A stretch of 64,000 nt of DNA, taken from an uncultured Flavobacteriaceae bacterium (GTDB lineage: Bacteria; Bacteroidota; Bacteroidia; Flavobacteriales; Flavobacteriaceae). This document shows, one piece after another, positions 57,001 to 64,000 of this stretch. Under the pieces are notes generated by a model. The model saw only the letters and a program-made list of their open reading frames with translations. It searched no databases and was not told the DNA's origin. Every line of letters starts with the position of its first letter. The stretch's first letter is position 1. A program made the translations under genes and the position numbers. The stretch spans positions 62,001 through 126,000 of the forward strand of contig CANLVG010000007.1 of the NCBI GenBank assembly GCA_947494565.1, written 5' to 3'.

Positions 57001-58105
57001 TTTCAATATATTTGGAGATTTCTTTGTTCGTTTTAAACTGGTTTTCAAAGGGGTCGTATTTATCAAAACCGTTTTCCGTACCTACCCAGAGTACTCCTGA
57101 TGCATCAAAAAAGAGTGCCGATATCAGATCATCGACCAGGGTATCATCATCGGAAAGCTCGGAGTAATACCACTCAAAATTCTGTGAAGCAACATCTTCT
57201 AAACGATCGACCACTAATATACCTCCCAAGGTACCCAGCCAATAGTTTCCTTCAGGAGATCGAGCGACCGAGATAAAATGTGGACCTATCTTGTCACGAA
57301 CCGTTTCATCTTCAATATATAGGTTCTCAAATTCGTCACCTTCTTCATTTAACCTATAGAGCCCTTCGCGTGTACCTACGAAAATAGCTGCTTCCGTATC
57401 TTCATAAATGAAGTTTACATAAGGATTTACTTCCTCTGATTCCGGTACCGTTAGAGTATAGTTCTTCCGATTGGTAATGGCGCCTTTTTGATCGAGTTCG
57501 ATTTTGACAATGCCAGCGGTTTTATAGCTGCCAATCCAAATATTGCCCATTGAATCTTCGAATATTTCCTTGATGTACTGAAAATTGGGTAGCGGTATTT
57601 TTTTGAATGTGTTTTGCCCTGGATAATATATGAATAAACCGTTGTCTTTAGTACCTATCCAAACCCGGCTAAAACGGTCAATATGAATGGACCTTATCTC
57701 AGGATCTGGCAAACTATTCGGGTTATCGGAATCGGGAAGGAATGTCGAAAAGGCTTGGGTATGCATATCCAAACGAATAAGCCCATTTCTTGTGCCTATC
57801 CACAATTGGTTCATTTCATTATCAAGTTCAAGTGCGGTAATATCCCCACTTTGAATCGTATTGTTCGATGATATGGCTCCGAACCCCTTGAATTCTTGTC
57901 CGTCAAAACGATTTAAACCAGAAAATGTGCCCAGCCAAAGAAAACCATTCTCATCCTGTAGAATATGCCGTACTGAATTATGTGAAAGCCCATCATTATC
58001 ATTATAATGTTCGAACTTGATATTCTGGGCCTGCATATGGATGCCGAGCATCAATAGCAACAAAAATTTCATCACTTTCCGATACAGGGCTTTTTCAAAT
58101 CGCAT
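54053..58105 (-). CDS. hybrid two-component system regulator (HTCS)
   Basis: 1350 residues; ATG at 58072 (KFLLLLMLGIHMQAQ) may be the real start. Order: signal peptide, periplasmic two-component-regulator propeller repeats (about 30-690, e.g. GLSHNSVRHILQDENGFLW), Y_Y_Y domain (about 700-790), membrane helix near 800, HisKA with His near 846 (SHEIRTPLTL), HATPase (LLSNAFKFTHEYG), receiver with Asp near 1152 (ADVMMPIMDG), AraC HTH (about 1250-1350). Such proteins sense an oligosaccharide and activate the neighbouring PUL. It lies directly after the GH92 gene on the same strand. Confidence 0.95.
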   Translation of the reverse strand: MRFEKALYRKVMKFLLLLMLGIHMQAQNIKFEHYNDNDGLSHNSVRHILQDENGFLWLGTFSGLNRFDGQEFKGFGAISSNNTIQSGDITALELDNEMNQLWIGTRNGLIRLDMHTQAFSTFLPDSDNPNSLPDPEIRSIHIDRFSRVWIGTKDNGLFIYYPGQNTFKKIPLPNFQYIKEIFEDSMGNIWIGSYKTAGIVKIELDQKGAITNRKNYTLTVPESEEVNPYVNFIYEDTEAAIFVGTREGLYRLNEEGDEFENLYIEDETVRDKIGPHFISVARSPEGNYWLGTLGGILVVDRLEDVASQNFEWYYSELSDDDTLVDDLISALFFDASGVLWVGTENGFDKYDPFENQFKTNKEISKYIENQVPRIRGFSKTFDGKIVVATRHNGLFISENESYIPLYKGMKDIASIQSFDGKTFYCGLWSGEILVYDYLKDRTAVLNVGFQQDPVLSFAKIGENKMVVGSHGEGLVAIDIETLEVIDSPGISSVHKEVNKILVDDVGKIWIATQDGVFRYDSFSEKTKSYKANSHPERGLLHNNVSDLAKDNNGRIWAATRNGLNYYDESLDDFLPATMPTELQGRWITDVISDENDLLWLNMNNNQVASYDVNTHELKTYHANSGNRLDVFSLSGFYYSDDSHIYLGGKDGVISFSPSVLKDNDYSPPPMITSVSVQNKEIKVGSILNDQKILDKDINSERKLRLKNVNKNFAFTFSSPSYVNERANKYSYILEGFDESWNTVDVNQRTVQYTNLFFGDYVFKVRAMNSHGVWSDPSVYEVAILPPFWLTYKAWILLLLILTLLFYLIRRQIKIRLELKQQLLMEKVRRERDEKLNNEKLRFFTNISHEIRTPLTLILGPIKQLLEENKETTNHFQKRKFDLIHQNTNRLLNLVDQVLDFRKSKTGKLRLKVSKTDIAKHTKTTFETFEEFAEDRKIQFNYISEIDDFQGYIDRDKYDKILYNLLSNAFKFTHEYGNVDLFLTKKTENNQVLLVVEVSDNGIGIPSASHEKIFTRFYQAKNSTANNTGAGIGLSFVKALVSLHKGTIAVQSSPDQGSLFTLKLPIERDAYLGDEIFEYGQNRIIDESPQLTTAKKIIQGTDVKERILIVEDNSELRAYLVDYLSDFYRVFQAENGKEALRICAQIKPILCVADVMMPIMDGLQFCDRLKNDATISHIPVILLTALSENADKIKGFTYGADGYLVKPFEPSLLRSRIENVIRSRKLLKARFSEDIESEVSLIVHSPIDEDLMARLNVLIEENMGNTSLNSSFLCAEIGMSSSKLYRKIKELTGLAPNEFIRTIRLKKSAKLLKTKKYNVSEVTDHVGFSDPLYFSRCFKKQFGYPPSQLIK

Positions 58106-58182
58106 ACTACAATTTACGGTTTTAAAAGGGAAGTCGCGGACCTTTTTCAGTGTACGTAATTTCCAAAGCGCAAGGCACTATA

Positions 58183-60516
58183 TTACTCCAGCTTTGAATT
58201 CTTTTCCGAAGACATATAAAGTTCCAGCACGCCTCCTTCTATCAATTTTTCGTGGTTTATAAATGGTGCTTCCAAGGGCGTATCGTTCCATAACAACCTA
58301 TCAACGTAGATGTTTTCGGAACTATTCCCATGGGATATGATTTGAACCTTTTCGCCTGGATAATAATTAGTGTTCAACATAATGGTAATGGAATCAAAAA
58401 TGGGACTGCCGATTTCGTATTCCGGGTTTTCTTGAACACCGCCGTCCATTTGAAAAACACCTATTTTTAAAAGTACTGCCAAGCTTCCCATAAGACCTTG
58501 GTCTTCATCACCATTATACCCCGTCGAAGGATTTAGCCCGCCAAACACAATTTCCGAAACCTGCCTTGACCAATATTGAGTGAGGTCAGGACGGCCAAGC
58601 CTGTTAAAGATAAAGGCGGTTTGCATTGAGGGTTGGTTGCCGTAATTTATGGGAATTCGGCTCCATTCCGGATGCATCTCCCGATCATGCGAGCTTCCAG
58701 CCGTAAACCCTTGCTTTTGGGCTGCCTTAAATTGGGTGTTTAGTTTTTCCACGGCTTGTTCGGTACTTCCCATAAGCTGTGCTAAACCGATGAGGTCATG
58801 CGGTACAAACCACGTTGCTTGTGCCCCGTTAGACTCGTTGAATCCCGATTCATATTTGTACGGATCAAAGTGTGGGTGCCACTGCCCCCTAACATCCTTT
58901 GGACGCATCCAACCCGAGACTTCATCGTACACATTTTTGTAGTTAAGAGCCCTTTTCGAAAAATAGTTGAAGTCTTGTACTTCACCTAATTTTTTCGCAA
59001 GTTGTGCCAGTACAAAATCTTGGTAGGCATATTCCATTGTCAGGCTGGCCCCATCTTGATGTCCTCCGAACTTGCCTTCGGGTATGGGGTATGGCACATA
59101 GCCTTTATCAAGGTAGTGCTTCAGACCACCACCAATAGTGGTCGTATGTTCATATCCGGCTTTTTCCATGATACCGCCAGGCATATGGTTCTTTTTTAGT
59201 TTTTGATAAACCGAATCAAGATCTTTGGTAATCAGACCTTGTTGAATCGCACTTACAATAAACGGAGTACTGGAAGCACCTGTCATTACATAGGTGTAAT
59301 TGCCTCCGGAAGGCCCTCTAGGAATGAGTCCGCCATCCTTTTCGTACTGTAAAAGCGACTGAACAAATTCTTCTTTTATTTCAGGATAGACTAATCCCCA
59401 GAGTGTATTGATCGTCCATTGTGCTCCCCAAAAAGAATCGGAATTGTAGTGATTGAATTCAGGAATTCCATACGGGTCGAGGGGCAATTGGCCAATGCGA
59501 AATGCAGCTCCAGTATTGTCAGGATACGCACCATTGACATCACTAATGGTCCGTCGCCCTTGCAAAGCGTGCCATAAGTCGGTGTAAAACCTTCTTTGGG
59601 CCTTTTTTGTTGCGCCCTGCACCTTTATCCTGCTCAATAATTCGTTCCATTCCTCCTTCGAATCTTGAACTATTTGATCAAAATTCCAGTGTGACAGTTC
59701 AGCATCCATATTGCGTTTTGCATTGGCGGTCGAGGTGTACGAAATAGCGACCTTCATTAATACAGGCTGCTGGCTTTCTTTCAAAGCCAATTTATAGTTG
59801 CCGGTTTCTTGATGCTTTAGTAAGCTCTTAGCGGCCGTATTTAAAACAACATGAAAGAAAACTGAGTGTGGCTTTGGTTTTCTGCTGGTGGGAGCCACCA
59901 CGAACTCACCTGAAAATTCCGTAGCGGAAATTTGGGTCAGTTGCCCTTTTAATGTCTCACATGGCCCTAATTGCCCATTAAGGTTGAATAAAATGGCTTT
60001 CTCTGCCTTATCGTTTTCAAAGGTATATCTATGCATACCAACGCGTTTGGTGCTGGTCAGCTCGGTCTTTATGCCATAGCGTTGTAATTTTACCCGGTGA
60101 TAGCCAGGTGAGACTTCTTCATCTTCATGGGAGAATTTTGAATAGAAATCCGTGAATACCGTCGCTTGGTTTTCGGCGTCTAATACTACGGGCATAACCG
60201 AAAGCCCTGAGAGTTGCCAGCCGTGTACATGACTAAATCCCTTTATCGTATCTATTTCATAGCGATAGCCACTACCCCAAGTTCCTTTTAGTTGCGTATC
60301 AGGACTTAGATTTACCATGCCAAAAGGACGGGCCGCCGAGGAAAAAAGAAACCATCTGGAATTCTCGGTATCTAACTGCGGATACACCAAATCAACGGGT
60401 TGAATAGCGTTAACCACTTCTTTGCGGTTTTTTTCAATTTGTTTGCAGCAATGAAGAGCGCCTACAATCAAAAGCATCCATGAAATTGTGTATAAAGGAA
60501 CTCTGATGGTTTTCAT
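58183..60516 (-). CDS. GH92 family alpha-mannosidase lipoprotein
   Basis: 777 residues, lipoprotein signal LLIVGALHC-CKQ. GH92 features: GMVNLSPDTQLKGTWGSGYR, FSHVHGWQLSGLSVMP, and the catalytic-domain segments SFWGAQWTINTLWGLVYPE, GNQPSMQTAFIFNRLG and PSTGYNGDEDQGLMGS. The family is Ca-dependent and removes alpha-mannose, commonly alpha-1,2. The start overlaps the GH115-like stop (ATGA, 60513-60516), so the two enzymes are translated together and should act on one glycan. Confidence 0.93.
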   Translation of the reverse strand: MKTIRVPLYTISWMLLIVGALHCCKQIEKNRKEVVNAIQPVDLVYPQLDTENSRWFLFSSAARPFGMVNLSPDTQLKGTWGSGYRYEIDTIKGFSHVHGWQLSGLSVMPVVLDAENQATVFTDFYSKFSHEDEEVSPGYHRVKLQRYGIKTELTSTKRVGMHRYTFENDKAEKAILFNLNGQLGPCETLKGQLTQISATEFSGEFVVAPTSRKPKPHSVFFHVVLNTAAKSLLKHQETGNYKLALKESQQPVLMKVAISYTSTANAKRNMDAELSHWNFDQIVQDSKEEWNELLSRIKVQGATKKAQRRFYTDLWHALQGRRTISDVNGAYPDNTGAAFRIGQLPLDPYGIPEFNHYNSDSFWGAQWTINTLWGLVYPEIKEEFVQSLLQYEKDGGLIPRGPSGGNYTYVMTGASSTPFIVSAIQQGLITKDLDSVYQKLKKNHMPGGIMEKAGYEHTTTIGGGLKHYLDKGYVPYPIPEGKFGGHQDGASLTMEYAYQDFVLAQLAKKLGEVQDFNYFSKRALNYKNVYDEVSGWMRPKDVRGQWHPHFDPYKYESGFNESNGAQATWFVPHDLIGLAQLMGSTEQAVEKLNTQFKAAQKQGFTAGSSHDREMHPEWSRIPINYGNQPSMQTAFIFNRLGRPDLTQYWSRQVSEIVFGGLNPSTGYNGDEDQGLMGSLAVLLKIGVFQMDGGVQENPEYEIGSPIFDSITIMLNTNYYPGEKVQIISHGNSSENIYVDRLLWNDTPLEAPFINHEKLIEGGVLELYMSSEKNSKLE

Positions 60517-62624
60517 TCAATAGTTGCTTGAAGTTTACTGCGTAAATTTGATGCTATCTTTTTCATCATTTCAAAATCAGGAAATCCATTATTAGGCCTC
60601 CTGAGCTCTGGAGAATACCAATTTACCCATTTCTTGTTTTTATCCCCTATTTCTCTAGTTTTATATAGCTTTTCTAGTTGCGCCGTCGCTTCTGGTAGCA
60701 GTGTTAATGCCTCTTTTATGAAGGTCGCATCTTGCCCATTGGAAGCTTTCTTTTTTAGCTTGGCCATTTTGTGCAAGGTTTGCTCAAAGGCAATAAGTTC
60801 GGCATACAATAAACTTGGAAGGTAGATGTAATCATGATAGAATTCTTTGTTCATTGTATTCTTCGATACCCCTTTTGAGGCCTCAAGTAGTGCTGCCTTG
60901 ATTTTCTTTGCAGTATGGCCAACGTGCTCAAAATCATTTTGAACCCTTGCATAGTCTGAAGGTACCGGTGTTTTGCCGGGGCGCTCAATAGGCTCATCCG
61001 ATAGGTACGATATGACCTCGCGAATTTCCCATAGGTGCTGAACATACCCTATTCGACCCTCTTGGGCGTCGCTAAGCAGTCGCATTGAGGCCACGGCATG
61101 CGCTGCGGTTTCCGCCTCGAAATAGCGCGCTGTCCATTTTTTGTAGAAGGCTTCCCCGGTAAATTCGTCGGGAGTATTCGAAATTTCTGAATACGCCTCT
61201 ATATTCAAAAGGAAGGGCCTAAAGTTTTGACCATTTACCAAACAAAACTGATAAGCATCCAGGTCTTCAAAAGAGGCTTTCATCACATACTCTATGGTTT
61301 CGGGATAGGGATTATGAACGGTATGGTTTAACCAAAAGCCTGCATGCATATAGGTCCCGAACGCATACCTATCCGTGGTATTCGGTAAGAACCTATAATC
61401 GCCAAAACCGTCATCCGACCAGCAGACGATCCAATCTTTAGGTGGTCTAAAACCATCGTTCCACATTTGCATGGCATCGGAATAGCAGACCAAAACCTTC
61501 TCGGCTTTAGGGTTGTATTCCTCTACAAGTGCTCCAAAAACTTCATATACGGCATTGAATACCTCAATTTTGTCTTCTCCACAACTACTTTCGTATTCCC
61601 AGTCCCAGACCTGATGTCTCGGGCGCAGCATGAAAATATCCGTTTTTTTTAATGGTGTTTTCTCCAGGTAGTAGCGCCAAGCACCGATCCAATCCTCTTT
61701 ATAGTGCTCCCAACAAGTGGCTTTATCAGCTGACATCGGATGTATTTGATACCCCAAAGCGAAGTCAATGGCTATTTTCATCCCTTTGGAATGGGCATAA
61801 TCAATCATTTTCTCAAGGTACTCGATGTTTATTTTATACTCGGGATGGAGTTCTTTATATTCCGGTCGAATGAAAAATTCCGGCCTACCCAACATATCGA
61901 ATAGTTGAATGGCATTGTAACGTAGTCTGACTAGGGCATTGATCATTTCAGTATAGCTCTCCCAGTCGTATTCAAGTAGGTTTCCTCGATAGTTGGCCAG
62001 TTCATCAACATCGTTTTCGAAGTAACATAAAAGTGGGACTTTTGGTGGAGGTATTTTTTTGTTTTCGAAAGCGAAAAAATCGGTGATTTTTTTTTGCTTT
62101 GGAAGTTTACCTGTCCAAAATTTCAAAGGATCGATATCCAAAATTTCTTCCGCGTAGTCATATACTGCATATTGTAGGCCCTGTATATCGGAACCCGCTA
62201 GAATGATTGCTTGCGCTCCGTTCTTCAAGGATGCCTTGGACCATATTCCGCCTCTTGGCCCCGGGTTGGATGGCGATAGTTCTAACTTCGACTCTTTTGT
62301 TAAATTCGTGATTATCGTATTGGACCGTGACGTGCCTAGTACGAAAAACAAACCGTCATCCGGTAGTTTTTCAGTTTCAGAGATTACTTTGATGCTAAAA
62401 TCGGCAACGTCACCCAAGTCATTTTTAAAATCGCTAATGAGGTTTAATTCCAATTCGCTTGGGGCATTTCCGCTAATGATGAAACACTCTTGAGCGCTTT
62501 CTTCCGCGCATGATAGCAGAAACGTTGTGACCAGAGAGAGCAACCAGATACGCTTAAATTCATAACAAAGCGACTGTTTCGGTATACGGTTCCTCATAAT
62601 GCTAAAAAGGTTGAATTGATCCAT
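60513..62624 (-). CDS. GH115-like glycoside hydrolase lipoprotein
   Basis: 703 residues; a start at ATG 62597 is also possible. Lipoprotein signal SLVTTFLLSC-AEES. It resembles the first two thirds of GH115 (alpha-glucuronidase): GPRGGIWSKASLKNGAQAII with LAGSDIQGLQYAVYDYAEEI, then a TIM-barrel with WESYTEMINALVRLRYNAIQ and MWNDGFRPPKDWIVCWSDDG, the last matching the GH115 catalytic region. It is shorter than typical GH115 (800-1000 residues) and lacks a clear C-terminal domain, so the specificity could differ. Confidence 0.75.
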   Translation of the reverse strand: MDQFNLFSIMRNRIPKQSLCYEFKRIWLLSLVTTFLLSCAEESAQECFIISGNAPSELELNLISDFKNDLGDVADFSIKVISETEKLPDDGLFFVLGTSRSNTIITNLTKESKLELSPSNPGPRGGIWSKASLKNGAQAIILAGSDIQGLQYAVYDYAEEILDIDPLKFWTGKLPKQKKITDFFAFENKKIPPPKVPLLCYFENDVDELANYRGNLLEYDWESYTEMINALVRLRYNAIQLFDMLGRPEFFIRPEYKELHPEYKINIEYLEKMIDYAHSKGMKIAIDFALGYQIHPMSADKATCWEHYKEDWIGAWRYYLEKTPLKKTDIFMLRPRHQVWDWEYESSCGEDKIEVFNAVYEVFGALVEEYNPKAEKVLVCYSDAMQMWNDGFRPPKDWIVCWSDDGFGDYRFLPNTTDRYAFGTYMHAGFWLNHTVHNPYPETIEYVMKASFEDLDAYQFCLVNGQNFRPFLLNIEAYSEISNTPDEFTGEAFYKKWTARYFEAETAAHAVASMRLLSDAQEGRIGYVQHLWEIREVISYLSDEPIERPGKTPVPSDYARVQNDFEHVGHTAKKIKAALLEASKGVSKNTMNKEFYHDYIYLPSLLYAELIAFEQTLHKMAKLKKKASNGQDATFIKEALTLLPEATAQLEKLYKTREIGDKNKKWVNWYSPELRRPNNGFPDFEMMKKIASNLRSKLQATIE

Positions 62625-62718
62625 ATGATACTAGAGTTGCGCATAGTATAAAATAAAATGGGCAGATGATATGAGGTCCGCCCATTTTAAACTCAACTAA
62701 CTAACAATTTTAGAAACT

Positions 62719-64000
62719 TTAATAACCTGGATTTTGCTGCAAAGAGCCGTCCGAAAGCTGTAGTTCAGATTCAGGAATGGGTCTTAATAAATGAACTCCG
62801 CTGTCAAAGGCACCGTGATCAACTACTTGGGGGTTGTATACGTTGATTCGCTCCTCAAGCTTTCCTGTTCGCTTCAATACTGCCCACCTATTGGACTCAC
62901 CCGCCAGTTCAACTGCTCTTTCATTCAAGATGTCATCAATGGTCACGGTCGCATATGAATTGGCAACACCGGTAGCGCGCTCCCTCACAATATTGATATG
63001 GGAAAGGGAAGCAGCGGTATTTCCTGCTCCTAAATGAGCCTCCGCGGCAATCAAATGCGTACCCGCCACTCTAAAAACAAAAGTGTCACGAGCACCATCC
63101 GTATTTTCGTTAAAATCATTGTCATCGAACTTTTTGAAAATTGGAAAATTAGTTCTCAAAATGTTCGAAGAATACTGATAGGTCGCTCCATCAATGTTTT
63201 CAGGAAGCCCGAACAAATACTGATCGGGTTGATACACATAATACCGATTCATTTTGTCTGCTAATTCTAAAGGGTCCAAGGCAATCTTAGGGTAAAATAC
63301 TACCGTATCACCGGGTTGAATGAGTTCTTCGGGTAGCGGGCCTTCTTCTCCATCCGCATCGTAGATATCCTCGGAATCGGCAAAGAGCACTCTATGGATA
63401 GTAGCTTCTTCCCTAGAATCGTTTTCCGCAAACAAAGAATAGAAAAAAGGAGTTGGCATTGCCCCAAAACCCTGTGTTCCATAGGGAGTGCCGATTCTGG
63501 TGATACCGGGATAATTGAATACTTGGTTCATGAATGCAGCATGCTTGTTGTTTTGTTTATCTGTATCCAATGCACCTGTGCCCCATTGAACGGCAAAAAG
63601 TATCTCGTCATTTACTTGGTTGTCAATGTCGAATACTTCAGCAAAAGATTGGGTTCGAATATCATAACCGCCTATAGCCGTTTCGGCCAATGAAGCTGCC
63701 GTCGCAAAATCAGAAGAGGTACCAAATGAACTATACCCTCGGGTTAAATAGACCTCAGCTAATAAATGTTGCGCTGCCCTTTTTGAAAAGCGTCCGGTTT
63801 CCGGTTCATCCAATAATGTAGGGATGGCTTCTTCCAAGTCCGTTATAATTTGCGCATAGGTTTCTTCTTCCGAAGACCTAGCATAGTCGGTTCGAATTGT
63901 AGTTGCTTCCTCCAATTCAATAACGACCCCGCCATACTGCTGTGCCAAATTGAAATAAGCCAATGCCCTTAGAGCTTTTGCCTGTGCAATTCCATAATCT
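62719..64000 (-). CDS. RagB/SusD family outer-membrane protein, N terminus outside window
   Basis: About 427 residues visible; the frame is open to the window edge, so the lipoprotein signal and first helices are missing. SusD features: QAKALRALAYFNLAQQYGGV, SKRAAQHLLAEVYLTRGYSS (TPR helices) and the C-terminal LLRPIPESELQLS with QQNPGY. It binds glycan at the cell surface together with a SusC-type transporter, which should lie just beyond the right edge. It is the upstream member of the PUL. Confidence 0.93.
   Translation of the reverse strand, partial: DYGIAQAKALRALAYFNLAQQYGGVVIELEEATTIRTDYARSSEEETYAQIITDLEEAIPTLLDEPETGRFSKRAAQHLLAEVYLTRGYSSFGTSSDFATAASLAETAIGGYDIRTQSFAEVFDIDNQVNDEILFAVQWGTGALDTDKQNNKHAAFMNQVFNYPGITRIGTPYGTQGFGAMPTPFFYSLFAENDSREEATIHRVLFADSEDIYDADGEEGPLPEELIQPGDTVVFYPKIALDPLELADKMNRYYVYQPDQYLFGLPENIDGATYQYSSNILRTNFPIFKKFDDNDFNENTDGARDTFVFRVAGTHLIAAEAHLGAGNTAASLSHINIVRERATGVANSYATVTIDDILNERAVELAGESNRWAVLKRTGKLEERINVYNPQVVDHGAFDSGVHLLRPIPESELQLSDGSLQQNPGY

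Noticed and set aside
1-64000. CRISPR arrays, complete tRNAs, rRNA genes, riboswitches
   Set aside because: Read through for repeated spacers, cloverleaf ends and known aptamer cores; none convincing.

Overview
The window looks like part of the chromosome of a marine-type member of the Bacteroidota, most likely Flavobacteriaceae. The signs are a SusD-family protein with PUL-type glycoside hydrolases, a one-protein hybrid two-component regulator, LytTR regulators, DUF5916, DUF2911, DUF3526 and DUF4374 proteins, many short lipoproteins, AT-rich leaders without a clear Shine-Dalgarno, and TAnnTTTG-like -7 boxes. No complete tRNA, rRNA or CRISPR array was found. The genus is not claimed.

Layout. 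(1) 1-5050: right end of a decaying genomic island. It holds the tail of a DJ-1/PfpI protein, DUF1348, a TetR repressor divergent from a frameshifted amidohydrolase lipoprotein, a frameshifted DinB protein and a frameshifted tyrosine recombinase. The island ends at a displaced 3' part of tRNA-Arg(UCU). A second 18-bp copy of the same att core lies at 5206-5223. (2) 5.4-14.7 kb: a membrane LytTR regulator, a membrane protein, an AbgB-like M20 hydrolase, an operon of two amidohydrolases around a small secreted protein, a lipoprotein and an MBL-fold hydrolase. A relic of a second integrase lies at about 14.9 kb. (3) 15.0-24.6 kb: a possible redox signalling unit. It has a cyclic-nucleotide-binding/PAS/sigma-54 activator, three half-sites spaced exactly 20 bp apart, a -24/-12-like promoter, an OsmC protein, an unusual pyruvate:ferredoxin oxidoreductase (PFOR) lacking three of the four Cys expected for its proximal Fe-S cluster, and a convergent TPR/histidine kinase/receiver/nucleotide cyclase protein. 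(4) 25-37.5 kb: a TPR lipoprotein, a LytS/LytR-type pair, DUF2911, a trypsin-like lipoprotein, a LolA-like lipoprotein, a large MG2-like outer-membrane protein, DUF3179 and a penicillin/AHL acylase. (5) 37.9-52.2 kb: a long minus-strand metal or siderophore locus. It has two small His/Cys (CELC) membrane proteins around an acidic lipoprotein, one ABC ATPase, two copies of a DUF3526 permease pair flanking a TonB receptor and a DUF4374-like lipoprotein, then DUF5916 and MerC. (6) 52.4-64 kb: a polysaccharide utilisation locus with SusD (cut by the window end), a GH115-like protein, a GH92 alpha-mannosidase and a hybrid two-component regulator, followed by inositol oxygenase.

How the genes may work together. 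In region 3 the cyclase could make the nucleotide that the sigma-54 activator reads to switch on OsmC, with PFOR alongside. In region 5 the TonB receptor and surface lipoprotein would capture a metal complex, with the ABC-2 type permeases acting at the inner membrane. In region 6 the enzymes point to a mannose- and glucuronate-containing glycan, and inositol oxygenase adds a second source of glucuronate. These functional links are inferences from gene order and visible motifs; no database search was possible.
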